A stretch of DNA of 64,000 nucleotides from assembly GCF_008831285.2 (NCBI RefSeq), contig NW_022204507.1, positions 5,848,174-5,912,173 of the forward strand. The letters are read 5' to 3'. Below the pieces are notes generated by a model. The model made no database searches. It was not told the origin of the DNA and saw only the letters and a list, made by a program, of their open reading frames with translations. Origin of the DNA: Nymphaea colorata. Lineage: Eukaryota; Streptophyta; Magnoliopsida; Nymphaeales; Nymphaeaceae. Positions 34,301-47,568 of the stretch are shown here, in pieces. Made by a program: the position numbers and the translations under genes. Positions within the stretch are counted from its first letter, which is position 1, and every line of letters starts with the position of its first letter.

Positions 34301-35809
34301 TTGGTGGAAGACCTTGAAAAATGGCATCCATTGCGAAATGATAATGGAAAGGTGAAGTGTGCAGCAATAATTCGAGATAGTTTCCTTGATGAAATTATTG
34401 AGAAGCAAAAACAGAGCCCGGAATATGCGAAGTTGAAACTTGAGTGTCACAAAAAAGAAGAAACTCCTTATTTTGAGGACGAGGATGGATCTGTGTGGTT
34501 CAATGGTAGATTGTGGGTTCCGAATAATCCAGAAGTGAAGAACAAGTTGCTGGAAGAGGCACACAAGACAAGATACACCATACATCCAGGAAGCACCAAG
34601 ATGTATCAAAATTTAAGGATAAACTTCTGGTGGCCAGGAATGAAGAAAGAGATTGCTGAGTTCATCTCACGATGCTTGGTGTGTCAACAGGTTAAAGTGG
34701 AACATCAGAAACCAGGTGGTTTGATGCAACAGATAGAAATTCCTCAATGGAAATGGGAAGACATCACCATGGACTTCGTAGTGGGGTTACCACGTACTCG
34801 ACGACAACACGATGCTATTTGGGTAGTGGTAGACCGCCTAACTAAATCTGCACATTTTCTTCCGATCAAGATTTCACAATCACTAGAAAGTCTAGCAGAT
34901 TTGTATGTTGATGAAATTGTGAGACTTCATGGAATCCCTAAATCAATAATCTCTAACAGAGATCCAAGATTTACATTCAAGTTCTGGGGAAGGTTACAGG
35001 AAGCGTTGGGAACAAAATTGAAACTGAGCACAGCATTTCATCCACAGACAGATGGATAGTCTGAGCGAACCATCCAGACTCTTGAAGATATGTTAAGAGC
35101 TTGTGTTTTGCAATGGAAGGGTGAATGGGATAAACATGTGAAGTTGGCTGAGTTTGCCAAGAACAATAGCTATCACTCTAGCATTGGAATGACTCTGTTT
35201 GAAGCTCTTTATGGCCGACCTTGTAGATCACCATCATGTTGGACAGAGATAGGAGACAACAAGATTGAGGATCCTTTGGTGATCCAACACTACACTGATC
35301 AGGTCAATATGATTAGAAAGAAACTTTTGGCAGCTCAGAGTCGACAAAAGAGTTATGCAGACCAACGAAGAAGAGAGCTAGCTTTTGAAGCGGGAGATCA
35401 TGTATTTCTCAAGGTATCACCCACCAAGAGTGTTTTTCGATTCGGAAAGAAGGGAAAATTGAGCCCAAGATACATTGGTCCATTCGAGATTTTGGAAAAA
35501 GTTGGAGAGGTTGCATATCGAATTGCACTCCCACCGCAGTATGGTCATGTTCATCCAGTATTTCACGTGTCGATGTTAAGGAAGTATGTACCTGATCCTT
35601 CGCATGTGATAGACTATGAAGAAGTTGATTTGCAAGAGGACATGACAACCGATGAAAAACCACTTCGGATCATAGACAGAAAGGAGCATGTATTGCGAAA
35701 GAAGACAATCCCACTAGTTCAAGTGGAATGGCAGCATCATGGCATCAAAGAATGCACGTGGGAGCCAGAAGAAGACATGAGAAAGAATTACCCTCAACTG
35801 TTTCAATAA
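31307..35809 (+). pseudogene. Ty3/gypsy chromovirus (Tekay/Del-like) gag-pol, one frame with three stops
   Basis: One frame of 1,501 codons starts at the Met of [13 protein letters not shown] (the upstream ATG at 31,151 is less likely). GAG includes a retrotransposon gag domain (about residues 90-250) and a zinc knuckle [14 protein letters not shown] (from residue 322). The protease has DSGAS at residue 390. In reverse transcriptase FIDDVLVYS has its Asp pair at 33,485-33,490. RNase H has [13 protein letters not shown]. Integrase has a His-Cys zinc region (34,560-34,690), a first Asp at 34,772, a second Asp in SNRDPRF, and a Glu just after the third stop. A chromodomain ends the protein (VEWQHHGIKECTWEPEED). 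Stops lie at 34,163, 34,172 and 35,057; otherwise there is no frameshift. The element cannot make full-length integrase without readthrough. The chromodomain directs integration to heterochromatin in relatives. Confidence 0.93.
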
Positions 35810-35840
35810 GGTACACTTAAATTTCGAGGACGAAATTTCT

Positions 35841-35856
35841 TTTTAGGGGGGGAGGA
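35841..35856 (+). other. Polypurine tract of the gypsy element
   Basis: TTTTAGGGGGGGAGGA lies immediately before the 3' LTR start TGTAACG and is the expected plus-strand primer. Confidence 0.9.
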
Positions 35857-38800
35857 TGTAACGCCCATGATCTCTTTCCTTTTTCTTTATTTATGGAAAA
35901 CATTAATAGGGGGAAGAATTATAAACGGCAGATTTAATTGAAGGTTACGTAAAAAGAAAACTGACAATTAAATCATAGAGGAAGCAGTTTTGGAAAGAAA
36001 AGAAGGGGAAAGAAACAACTGACGGGTGATTGATTTCCTTGTGAGAGATTGAAAATTAGTCATCTCTTATTGCTGCAGCCCTCAACGGGAGACTCCAACG
36101 ACAAGAGAAAGAAAGAAAGGAAGAGAGAGAGAGAGAGGGACGTCCTCATCTTTGCCCTCTTTCTAGTTGAAGATTGAAGTGGTTGGCTGCTAGAAAGGGA
36201 CGAGAAGCAAAAGGAGAAGTCATTTCGGAATAAAAAAAAAGGTATGGGAATATTCAACTATGAATAAAGCATGAAGCCGTATTTTTGATTTCTTATCGAA
36301 TATGTAGATCTATGTATCTTGGTGCATAAATATGAATCTATGCATGAGTTGTAGTATGGAGATTTTCAGTGACGAATGTATCATGATGCCTATGTATTTT
36401 GATTGCTTATAGATATATATCCATGAGAATCTATGTATGTATATACCTAGAGACGAATCCATGCTTGAGACACTGAAATGTTATAATGTGTTCTTAGTTC
36501 AAGATATCCCTGTTAAAGTAGGCTAGGTACAGATTTGAATGTAAGGCATGTGAATCCTAGCTGAGTTTTGAAAAAGAAAAACATATACATGAACGGGTAA
36601 ATTTTAGTGACCTTGACGTGAAACTATAAAGGGGGAATGTTGAATACCGTGGGATTCAGCATGTTTCCAAATCTCTAGGGGTAGATGGGAACCTCTGTTC
36701 TACCATCCCTTCCTGTGAAGAACGAATCCCTCAACTCCTTTGTTTCTGCCAGGAGCGTCGATAGCAGAGTTCGAAAAATTTTGCATATGCCTGCCAGACG
36801 GAATGCCTACTATTTTCCTTGTTGTCACTGTTCGCCTCAAGCTGCCGTTTCTTTATTTATTTATTTTTCTTTTCCCTTTGAGATTCATGCGACAACGGAA
36901 CGGAGACTCGGGTGACCTATGGGAGCGTTCTTTCTCCCGAGCTGTCCACCGTTTCCTTTTTCTTTGGTCTCCCTATTACCAAAGGACGTCGAGAAAGAGG
37001 AAAATGAAGTGCAGTCGCCTCGATTGTTCCACTACTGTCTGCGGCAGAACCTATCTTCAGTTTTTCTGCATTGACAGCAGCTGGGGACAAATCGTGGATT
37101 TTCGTCGCCCTTTTTGCCCTCTGAATCGAACGGCAGCAACTTCCATAGCAACCGGGCAGGGGAGGGCCCGATGGCTTTTCCTTCTCTCTGTTGCCCATAA
37201 ATCGAGGGCACAATCGGGGTTCTTCAGCTCACCTTCCTGCACACAGAGGAAGGCTAGAGAGGAAGAGTCCCTCTCTGGTTTCGTCTGCCTTTGGAGAATG
37301 GTGGAAGCCTCACCGTCGGACGAACGGGAAGAAGAAAAAGGAGTTCCCGCGTGAGACGGAGAGCTTTCTGGTTTTGGGTGTGGAAGAGTGGTGGAAGTCA
37401 TCGCCGGTCGAACGAGAGGAGGACGGAGCTCTCGTGTGGAGAGAAAAAAAAATTGGGCGTAAAATGAGAAAAAAAAAGAGAATGGGAGCAGCAGAGGAGA
37501 CGACGGCGGTTGGGAGCGTCGGACGATCGGTTGGGGCTGCGCCGAAAGAATTCGAACAGGGGATCTCTCGGGAGAAGGAGATCCCTCTTCCTGGTTTTGG
37601 GTGGCTGAAGGCCGGTGGAGGCTCCACCGTCGAACGAGAAAAAGAAGAGGAGCTCCCTTACGAAGAGAGAGAAAACGAAGCGGTGAAATGAAGAAAAACG
37701 AGTGCATTTCGTTTTTATATCAAAACTCATAAATTACAAAACGGGTCCACCTCTTTTGCAAAATTGGTGGAAAGACTGTTATAATTTTGAAACTTCCATG
37801 CCGCCACACTTTGGTGAAAATCTTTTGCAAAAAGAGGCTCGTGAAAATTATTTTCAATATGAGTCTAACATCTTACATGAAATAGCGAAATAGCACCCTC
37901 CGGATTCTTGAAATTTGCCAAAAGAGGGTTGTTACAAATGAAAAACGAAATGAGATGTTTTATTACTTTTTGATGCTCTTTGTGGTGTTTAAAATTTCAG
38001 AAATATGGTTCTGAAATTAACTTTGGAACCATTAGAGGAGGAAAGTCACGTTTTGAGAATGTAAATATAAATTTTATTGTTTCAAATAAGGATTATAATA
38101 TTGCTAATCGAGGTTTCTCGATGTGATGAGTTTTTCTCTATTACTATTAAATTAAGATTTAAAACAGCTGAATTATTCTGTTTGGGAAACCGAGCCTGAG
38201 GGCGGTTTCTGTGAGAGGTACTAGACGATGTCTAACATTGGCAAACCCTCACTTTTGAAATTCGAAGGCGAAACGTGGACTTTGTACGATGGTTTATGCG
38301 AGTGCGAGCTTTCTGTTTTGTCCAGTGTTTGGTTTCGTCCCAGGAGGTAGTGGTCACACTCCTCTGGCTGTACTGGAGGGCCCACAGGGTATTGGGCGGC
38401 ACAAGGGCTCGGGATTCTGTTCTGTTTCTGTTTGGGAGCGAGACTCCTGGTCTCTCCACCCGGGTTCCTAGAGAGACCATGCTGCTGCAGCGGCGATCTG
38501 GGATATCTCAGGAGGCTTCACTTCAGGTACCCTCGATCCGTTAGATCGCCTGGTGAAGAGATGTTCTGTTCTGCCCGTGAGTGCCCACGGGGATTTCTGT
38601 TGCTCGACACGATGACTATGACATTGTCATAGAACCACGGTTGGAAGCCTACGAAATTTTGGAGGTTGTGCACACCTCGTTCTGTCTTTGATGATGTGAT
38701 GTAACTCTGATATGTGTTAAATTTTGGAAAACTTATGGTTGTAGTTCATAAGGACTTTTTGGAATCGTTTTACGAAACTAAATATTATTTTGGGCCATGT

Positions 38801-39011
38801 TCCATTCATGGCTGGATTTTCTCATACTCAGAGGAATTCTGACCCTTCTTTCTATCTCTACAGTTAGTCCTTGATAGATTTTGGCTTTGGAGCGACGACC
38901 TCAGTCTTGTGATGGACGGGCATTGGCATTCTGGACACTGCGTCGGTTTTGGGGACTTGTGTTTATTTTTTTGTTGGGTCCAAGTATTTTATTATTGAAA
39001 TAAAACAATGT
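35857..39011 (+). repeat. 3' LTR of the gypsy element, last 93 bp missing
   Basis: Collinear with the 5' LTR from TGTAACGCCC to AAACAATGT. After 39,011 the sequence is unrelated, whereas the 5' LTR continues 93 bp further (31,019-31,111) to its ACA terminus. The 5-bp sequence before the 5' LTR (GCAAG) is not found after 39,011. The right end has therefore been lost by deletion or rearrangement after insertion, or the assembly collapsed there. Confidence 0.88.
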
Positions 39012-40508
39012 GTTCTTCGTTCTTAATTATATGTATCATCAGTGTCAACTTAATTCTTTCATTGGCCAGAAGCACCAGCTAGTTACTTAACTGCCCGATC
39101 TACTGCATTCAATCTTTCTTCTCCGATGTACAACCGGAGAAAAAATCAGCAAACTAATTGGTAACATGTTGCAGGTTACAAACTGCAAAGCAATGTTCAG
39201 GAAACCCTTCTGCTGGGCTCCACCATGCGCCTTCTTGGAGCCCTTTCGATGCTGGGTTTTCAGGCTTCACTACAAGCTGAGCTTTTTCCATGCCGACATT
39301 GAGGTATTGCTGGAATATTTTGGTGCCTATATACTGGTCCTTTTTTAAAGCAATTGGATGTTTTAAACGATGCAGACCTGGCACTTATCATATACAAATT
39401 GGGTATATATATATATATATGTATATTTCTACCTTTCTGGTCATATCTTGCAGATGGTCAGGCTACATAAGCTGGTCTCCTTCTGTATCCGAACACTTCA
39501 ACATCCGAGCCCAAGATTCATGAAAAAGATTCGACCCGATTAGATATAGATGATTTAAAAAGTAGGAGTCTGAGTCTGAATCCAAACTTATTGTATGATG
39601 GATCTGACCCCATTAATCCAAACAAATTATTTAATATTAGTGTCTGTCCATTATTTTCCCATTTAGAAATGCATCTCTTCTTTGTTCTGCCCTAAATTTT
39701 TTGCAGGCTAGCTATTTTCTGGAGGCCAAAAAAATAAAGGCATCCTGCATGTGGGTGGCAAAGCTAGCTTTTTATCAACATGGAAATTAATGATGATTTG
39801 GAAATTGTCCAACTTTTCCCATGGAAACAAATATGCATGGCGTAGAAATTGGAAGAGTATGACGGTTTCTAGGAAATTTAATTATTGCAGTTCTTATTGC
39901 TCTATCATGTGCCACTGGAGAAGACTCGGTGGGAGTGATTTAGGCAGTAATCCTAGTAATCCTGCTCAAACGTGTGAAGTTTGACTAGACTATCAACCCA
40001 ATGTAAAGCTCCGACTCATTAGGGTCTAGGTCCAAAGGGACCAGGCACGGTAAATCCCTTGTTTCCCCCCTTTGCCCTCCGAATCTGTTAACAGGGAACT
40101 CATCACTGGGTTCTATTGGTGGGAAAACTAACTACAGCAGTACTTAAAAATAGGTGGAAATGATTAAGAGATGATCATGAAATCAAATATATCACCTGAG
40201 CTTGTGCTTTACGGGTTAATATTCAATGATGACTAAATAAAGTAATGCATGAATGATATTGATAGATATCCTTGCTTATATATCTTATACATGGTTTGAA
40301 TATCCTCCTGTTATAATGTTGTAACATATTGTTGTGTATGTGTGAGTGACATCTTCACACACCTCGTGTGTGAGCCTATCAAATATGTGAAAGCATACTC
40401 ATGCTTTGAAAATATTATTTTTCAGGTGATTTTGGTGCCCCACAACAATGAGCAAGGAAAATCATGGAAGATCTAACTGTTTTGGTGTGCAAATTTTTAT
40501 CCAACTGT

Positions 40509-40567
<59 letters not shown>

Positions 40568-41214
40568 ACTAGTGGTGGGGCCATCAATATGTAAATTATA
40601 AGGTTGATTTTTATTGGTATAGACTTCCAGACATGTGTTTGGTTGTGAACTATACTATCAATGAATGTAAACCTGGTCTTTAGATTGATTAGAACCATTA
40701 ACTGCCTAGGATAGATCACGTCATGTGCTAATACACAATAAATTATCTTTACATGCTTTATGATGGACCAGACCTATGCCAACTACATAGGTCATGTGAT
40801 TATAAATGTCGTGCTACACCCATGAATGAATGAATATAAAAAAAAATGGGGTACTTTCAGGATGTTACACTTAAGACAACAGAGTATTTTTTGTTTGACC
40901 AGTGTTCTAAAACAAAAATTCACCAAACTATCCTGGTCCCCTTGCCCCTTTTTTTTTTTAGGGTGGGGGGGCGGGGGGATGGGGGAAGAGACACGGGGTT
41001 GGGGGTGAGGTTATTAGAGCAGTTAAAGAAAGCTATAAATAATTAATAAAAGGAAGTTGATGGTGGCAATGGAAAGATGAAGCTATTGAATACAAAAATC
41101 ATATGAATATGAAGAAGAATAGACAAATGCAAGAATGATCTGTTGTGTTGATAAAGCATCATATAGAAGACAATCATTCTATAAGTAGAGCTCTGATCTA
41201 AGCTAGAAAGGAAA
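39012..41214. other. Intergenic DNA between gypsy and copia nest
   Basis: No gene assigned. A block at 39,176-39,304 looks exon-like (TTGCAG before, GAG then GTATTG after) but has no recognisable product. The segment 39,530-39,620 resembles the dispersed repeat near 10.2-10.4 kb. It also holds the AT microsatellite at 40,510-40,564, a perfect short hairpin TCACACACCTCGTGTGTGA at about 40,352-40,370, and a G-run patch near 40,960-40,990. Confidence 0.4.
40510..40564. repeat. (AT)n microsatellite
   Basis: About 26 uninterrupted AT units. Confidence 0.95.
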
Positions 41215-41461
41215 TGTTAGATCACATAACTTGTTCTGATATGTAATGTGAACACACTTGTCAAATTCAAATGGGTTTATCGAACTTATCTGCACACTTT
41301 GGAATCACACAACAGTTATACCTCTTGATGTTTTATTTGTGATAGTACGATAGTTAGTCAATGTTGTCATAGATGTAGGCTGTCTTTAAGTAGAACTACG
41401 TAACATGCCATCTCCTCTCTCTCTCTCTCTCTCTCTCTTATTTCTCTCATATATTGCAACA
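41215..41461 (+). repeat. Probable 5' LTR of an old plus-strand copia
   Basis: Starts TGTTAGATCACATAAC and ends GCAACA, followed by a degenerate primer site (CGATATCAAAG, 41,467-41,477; 8 of 11 positions as in TGGTATCAGAG). It contains a CT microsatellite (41,411-41,439). No partner LTR was seen, so the boundaries rest on the termini and the gag sequence that follows. Confidence 0.5.
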
Positions 41462-41479
41462 TTTAACGATATCAAAGTA

Positions 41480-42830
41480 AACTATGTCTTCTATATCAGT
41501 GCAATCTATGGCTCTTGCTTTAGTTGTGTATTGGAATGATTTATAGTGAAGCTTGATTGCAACAATGATAGTTGTGAAAATATTAGATTTAATCTGTGAT
41601 GTTTAGTTAAGACATTCTCAAATATGTGGATAACCGCATCCATGCCTACCTCTAAAAGTTAAGGATAAAGTATGATTAACTTTGAGTTGAATCAAGGCTA
41701 CCATCACTAAATTAGTGGTCAGCCAAATTATCCTTCACAATAATCTCAAGAAGTGTGCTTATTCATTGAGAAAGCATTTGTCTCATAGTCGAATTTATAG
41801 ATTATTCAAGTTGAGCATAATCTCCAAAATGTGTCTAAATGTGAAAAATGCACAGTTGGCTATATCAGTCATGTGAAGTTATTCATTGATTGAGAAAGCT
41901 CAGTTGATGACAATATAAACAAGGATGACTTGGTTATGCATGTGCTTAATGGCTAGGAAGTATGAAAATTTTGTCACCATCATGACAACTTTGAACTATC
42001 TTCTCCCATCCTGTGAGATCCATAACCTTCTAATAAATCAAAAGAAACATTTAGAGCTCCTTAATGAGAAGTAACAACCAATGAGCGAGTTTTCAATAGT
42101 TGCTTCTTTGCTCGAAGTGGTTGTGCCCATGGCAGAGGTAGGGGCATAAATAAAGGTGTTAGATGATCTAATTCAAGCTTTAAAGTTCATGAAAAGGTAG
42201 GCATACATGATCAAAACGCATATAGTTAAATAATTTGTCAACTATATGGTAGGAGGAATCATGTGTCCATAGAATGTATGATTTACGAAAGCCTGGTAAT
42301 GACTATAAAACCAATGCAAAACACACATGGCATCTAGATATATGTGTCACATATCATGTTGTCCCTTTAGATCAAGGTTTAGTGGCAAAACGCGAGTATT
42401 TTGAGTCAGCCGCTATGATAGTGGGCAATGACTTGAAATGTTCCAAAACACAAATATAGGTAAAATGGAACCTCGATGCAAAAATTAGAGGCATATGTTT
42501 ACAAATGTCCTTCATGTTCCAAAAAGAAAGTAAAATCTTCTATTAGCATCATTCATGTTTGCCCTGCTTCCTCTATAATTAACAACGCCTAAACTTGAGA
42601 AATTTCATCTTATATGATCTTATCTATCAATAGCCACAGCTATCCTCAAAACAATATGAAAGCCACCAAACTCTTCAGTTCCATTGACTTCTACAACCGA
42701 ATGTCCTACCCTTGAATCTCCAACTCAATCATGTGTTAATCTTGAAATTGACTTACACTCTCCCACTTCACTATCTTTTACTCTTGAGCTTAGACACATG
42801 ATAATGGATGGTATACTCAACGTAATTTAT
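41480..42830 (+). pseudogene. Old copia, left part: gag, protease region, linker
   Basis: Plus-strand gag motifs include LVMHVLNG, KYENFVTIMTTLN, and a Gly/Arg patch near 42,125-42,150. A zinc knuckle at 42,236-42,277 reads CQLYGRRNHVSIEC, with its second Cys changed to Tyr. The protease region near 42,325 (TWHLDICVTYHVVP) has lost its Asp-Thr/Ser-Gly core. A Pro/Ser/Thr-rich linker, as found after integrase, follows at 42,580-42,830. The integrase itself is missing. Its RT part probably continues at 48,065-48,370 beyond a later insertion. Confidence 0.65.
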
Positions 42831-43220
42831 TTCAAACTATAGTCCAAAATATTGAGAAACAAACCATGGTCTGAACATGGATTCATATGAACTAACATAT
42901 TTTTATCAAGAAAACCTTTACATAGAATATCAACAAACCATATATGCAATAAAAAATAGTTGTTCATGCAAAAAGGAAAACATGTTTGCATGCAAAAGAA
43001 TATCTTTAGCACCATTCGATGCAAGTGAATTTATATAATCAAGCAAAATGATGATTTGTCTACATGTAGAATTAAATCTTAGTTAGTAGAGAAGGGTGTA
43101 GTCAATAGGAAGGGATATGCTGCTTTCACACATGTTTTCTTGTTAATAATCTAATCTCAATGAAAATTATCGTGATTATTACCTTTAGTAAAAGATGGCT
43201 TATAACTAGTTTGATACTAA
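42831..43220. other. No assignable feature
   Basis: AT-rich sequence between the linker of the older copia and the minus-strand copia LTR. Presumably degraded copia interior; no motif seen. Confidence 0.35.
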
Positions 43221-43722
43221 TGTAATGCCTCTCTCAGGAATAAAATATGAGTCTAAGCTAGCAGCATATGGAAAAAAAAAAAGGTAAGGAAGAAAAAGAC
43301 ACAAGAAATAAGGTGGTTAGGTTTAAAAAGCCTACATCCACTATCAAACAAGTTTGAAAGCTTAATTTTTTTTCTCTGTTGTCACTCTCTCCCTCCCTCT
43401 CTATCTTTTCTTTCAATAATTGGAAGCACATGGTACAAGCCTCCAATATAACCCTTTTCTAGGCAAGGTTTTATATCGATACGTTCTTAGCCAATATAGA
43501 AAAACAATGATGGGGATAAAAAAATGTCAGCTGTTCTCCAAGTTATCCATTTTTATCTTCATCCTTTGCCATTGCAGTTACGACTTCAAGTTGAGGCAAT
43601 CCATCATCCTTACTTGGCTAACTACTTAATCTATTCATCCTTATTAACTATCTTTAGCTTCCACCGACCTCATACATAGCTCCTCAACTCCACCTTGGCT
43701 TGTATGAATCAACTCACTATCA
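43221..43722 (-). repeat. 3' LTR (minus-strand element) of copia element 2
   Basis: About 500 bp matching 47,569-48,064 over its length. Shared blocks include ATCAAACAAGT, GGAAGCACA followed by GTACAAGCCT, TTCTTAGCC, AATGATGGGG, AGTTATCCATTT and CTTCATCCTTTGCC-like words. Divergence is considerable, so the insertion is old. In plus orientation it runs TGTAATGCC to ACTATCA. Confidence 0.8.
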
Positions 43723-46700
43723 ATGAGAATCGACAATGTTGATTATGTTCAAACATTTCTAGAATATACTTCGAGTTACCACCGATATGAATATATCTGC
43801 TCCATTCTCTTCGGTCTTTACCTTGGTTAAACTAACATGGATCTTCAGATGATATCCACTCTCTAACTTTATAATATCTTATGTATATGTGTTTATTTAT
43901 AGCATGGAGTACTTGGTTTTTGGCTAAATGAATAACACTTTAGCTGTCGCAGCTCCTCGGCATACCTTTTTTATCCAAACCAAGTTGTCTGAGTACTCCT
44001 TTTACCATAATGCTTTTTCTCTGGTTTCTATTAGACCCATATATTCAACTTCCATAGTAGAGAGAGTTCTGGTTCCTTGAAATACAAAATTGGACCACAA
44101 TAAGGTAGACATACAACCAACCATTGATTGTCTAGGGTCTAAAGCTCCACTATATTTTGCATCCACATAACCAATTTCTTGTGGTGATGATGAATTATCA
44201 AATAAACTGCATATATCTTGTGAATTTGCATATATTTAATGGCATTCTTGACTGCTAACGAGCATCATCCTTGGATTGATCATGAATTGCTCACACACTA
44301 ACCACTTGACAAAGATCTGGTTGGGTGTACATTAGACAACTTACAGTGTTTATGTATGGTACTTTTGCTGTTTGCTCCACCTATTCTTTTAACTTAGGGC
44401 TGTCATCTTTGGTCAACTTCTAGTCAATTAGCAATGGTGCTGAGACCGGTCGAGCATCCGCCATGTTGTTGCATGTAACTTGTCTGGTTCACCAATAGCT
44501 TGCTAGTCTTCATGTTTCTCTTGATTTCCATACCAAGAATCTTCTTTGCTTCACCAAGATCCTTCATTGCAAAGTCTATACTTGATAGTGACTTAAACCA
44601 TATTAGCTTAGACTTGTTTTCAAAAACAACTAACATATCATCAATGTATCTAGGCAACATTACATATGAACTGTCTTTCAGTACCTTGAGATACAGATGA
44701 CAATCATAGTCACAATGAACAAAATTATGACTAATCATAATGGAATAAAACATTTGTACTATTCTTGTGGAGTTTGCTTCAAACCATACAAAGTCTTCTT
44801 TAACTTGCAAACACAATTTGTTTTGCCTTGGACTTGAAAGCCTTCAAGTTGCTCACATAAATTTGTTCTTCTCCATGTGAAAAAGTTTATATTAAGTTGA
44901 TGTAGTTCTAAATTAAGCAATGTGACCAACATAAGTATCACATGATTGAAGTATGCCTAAAGATGGGGAAGAAATCTTATTCCAATCTAATCCTTTTTCC
45001 ATGCATATATCATATAGTGACAAGTTTGGCTTTCTATTTTGTAGCTCCATTGTCAAATGTTGCTTCATTCTTCTTGTAAAACCCACTTGCAACCAATGGG
45101 TTTCTTTCTCTTGGGCAACTCCACTAGATCCCAAGTTTCATTTGAATGGAGAGACTTCATTTCTTCTTGCATAGCCATCAACTAATGATTTATCTTTTTT
45201 TATGTTGAGTGGCTTCTCATAATTCGTTGGTTCATGAAGACCATCAAACAATGCAAACACAATTGAATTACAGGTAGACGTACCTTTGGAGTGGCCTTGT
45301 TGTTCTGTTTGGTTGAACCATAGCTATTGAATGTGACTGAATGAATCTTCTATCTCTGAACTTGTGTGAACAATAAGTTCATCATCATTCCATTCCGTGT
45401 TTTGATGCTCCACCATAATAGTTTGCTTCTTAACCTGATCCTTTTGAGATTCATCATCTAATGGTGTCGATGTGGTTCCTTTCATTATAGAGTGCCCATC
45501 AAAAACCACACTCATACTAATAAAAAGATCTTGGGTTATTTGGATCCCACAATCTATAAATCTTTACTCCTTTTTTATACAGCAAATATGTATTTTATTG
45601 ATTATCTTGGACTTGAACATAGGCAATACATCCAAATATATGAAGAACAGTGTAATCTATTGTCTTTCTTATCCAAACCTCTTGAGGCACCTTGAAGTAG
45701 ATGGTACTCAAATGAGTTTTGATTACAATAACATGTAATGGCTGTTGCCTCTATCCAAAATATCTTGGGAAGAGCAGTAGTTAATCACATGCATCTAGCA
45801 CACTTTAATGAAGTTTGATTTATCCTTTCAACCATGGCATTCTGTTGTGTTGTTCCTTTTCAAGTAAAGTGCCTTATAATACTTTCTAATCTGTAGAATT
45901 CATCAAACTCTTGGTTTTTAAATTCTCTTTCATTATTGCTTCGTAGATATTTTTGATTTGCTTTCTTGTTTGCTTTTCTATAATGGTTTTGGTTCTTTCC
46001 GTTCCCAAAACACCTCATTTTTCTGCTTCATAAAGTAAACCCAAACCATTCCATAAAAATCATTAATGATGCTCATGAAATAGTGTGATCCAACTACAGA
46101 AGAATGCTACACTATGCCCTAAACATTTGTGTGAATATATTATTGGATGTCTCTACTTATGTAAGAACGAAATTCGAAACTCGCTTGATGTTGCTTTCCT
46201 TGTATACACCAATCACAAAAACTAATGGCATGTGTCTTGAGCCCTTTCAAAAGTATCCTATGGAGCTCTTTCATACCTTTCTCTCCTAGATGTGTGAGTC
46301 TCATTTACCACAGTCTCATTAGTGCTTCCTATTAATGCATATAAAGTGCCCTTTTGTTGTGGCTTCATTACAACTAATATTCCCTTTGACAATTTAATTG
46401 GACCATTTGATGTTGTTAATTGTAGCTAGCAACATTTAGGCACCCTAAAGATATTAAAGTTTCATTAAATTTTGGACATGTTGTAGCTCACAATGCTTCA
46501 TTGATACTCCATAAAACATCTTAATTTTTAGAATTTCAATGCTAATAACTTTGAATTTAGTATTATTATCCATAAAATAGTTTCTCCATCACAAGAAATA
46601 TAAGAATTAAACCATTATCAATGTGGACACATATGATATGATTCACCTGCATCCAAAATGTAGTAATCTGTTAAAGATAGACATTCATGATATGCTGAAC

Positions 46701-47568
46701 ATAAATACTCATTAGCATCTATTTCTAACAAACTCTTTGCTTTTGCAACACCAATAGAGGAAGAGGTTGATATAGATATCGTCTTCTTTTGATTCTTATG
46801 ATCACCTAAGTTCATTAATGTTTTGCAAAATCTTGACGTATGACTCTCATGGCAGTAAACACATCGACATCACTATTATCATTCTTAGATCCTCTTGATT
46901 TAAATCGATAGTTCTTTTTAGAAAATTTTTTTCCTTGGTTTTTGTATGACCTCTTTTCTCCATATCCACGACTAGTCCTTCTGCTTACATTTCACTAGTA
47001 CCAGAGTTTTTCATATTCTTTTCATAAAATAAAGAGTACTAGTTGCATTATCTAACCTAACTTTCTTTCTTTCAAAGAGTATTGTGGTTACTAAATAAAC
47101 ATACGACCTAGCTAACATCTTAATCAAGAATGCTGCCTTTTTTTATCATCTATTTTACACTCTTACTCAGAAGTTGAGAAATAAGTAAATTCATTAAGAT
47201 GCACAAGAATATTTTCTCCCTCTTTCATGTGAAGGCAATAAAGTCACTGCTTCAAATGTAGTTTGTTTATGTGATTCTTACCCATATTCATGTTTTAAAG
47301 GTTGTTCCTAATTTTTATTGCCATTTTTTCATGGATAATGTTGTGGATGACATTGTTTCCTAAGTGTTGTTGGATTGCACTGACAACTGGCCTTTGCATC
47401 TGCCATGTTACATTGCTTGCCTGCCATCCATTCCTGCCACTTACCACATCCCATTAGATTAGCAAGTCCTGCATATGTTGTTGATATAAGCAGAAGTTAT
47501 TTTTCCCCTTAAACTTCTCAATCTTATGCTTTGTTACTCGACATCTTTCACTAAGCTCTGATACCACT
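43723..47568 (-). pseudogene. Ty1/copia gag-pol of element 2, inactivated
   Basis: Reads right to left from the primer site. Gag spans 47,550-46,830, with a zinc knuckle CVYCHESHTSRFC near 46,860 (C-X2-C-X3-H-X4-C, one residue short). The protease site at 46,641-46,655 reads YILDAGESYHMCPH, an altered Asp-Ser-Gly site. Degraded integrase (46,500-45,750) keeps a QNG.VER-like relic near 45,850. RT (44,940-44,430) has KKTLYGLKQTPQE and RYIDDMLVVFENKSK (Asp pair near 44,640) then DLGEAKKILGMEIKR. RNase H (44,420-43,900) has DAKYSGALD and STMEVEYMGL. Frameshifts and stops are throughout. Confidence 0.87.
47553..47567 (-). other. Primer-binding site of copia element 2
   Basis: Plus-strand AGCTCTGATACCACT is the reverse complement of the canonical TGGTATCAGAGCT and abuts the right-hand LTR. 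This fixes the element's orientation as minus. Confidence 0.88.

Noticed and set aside
41411-41439. Pyrimidine runs at several places as polypurine tracts of minus-strand elements
   Set aside because: These are CT microsatellites; no LTR boundary follows on the expected side except where listed.
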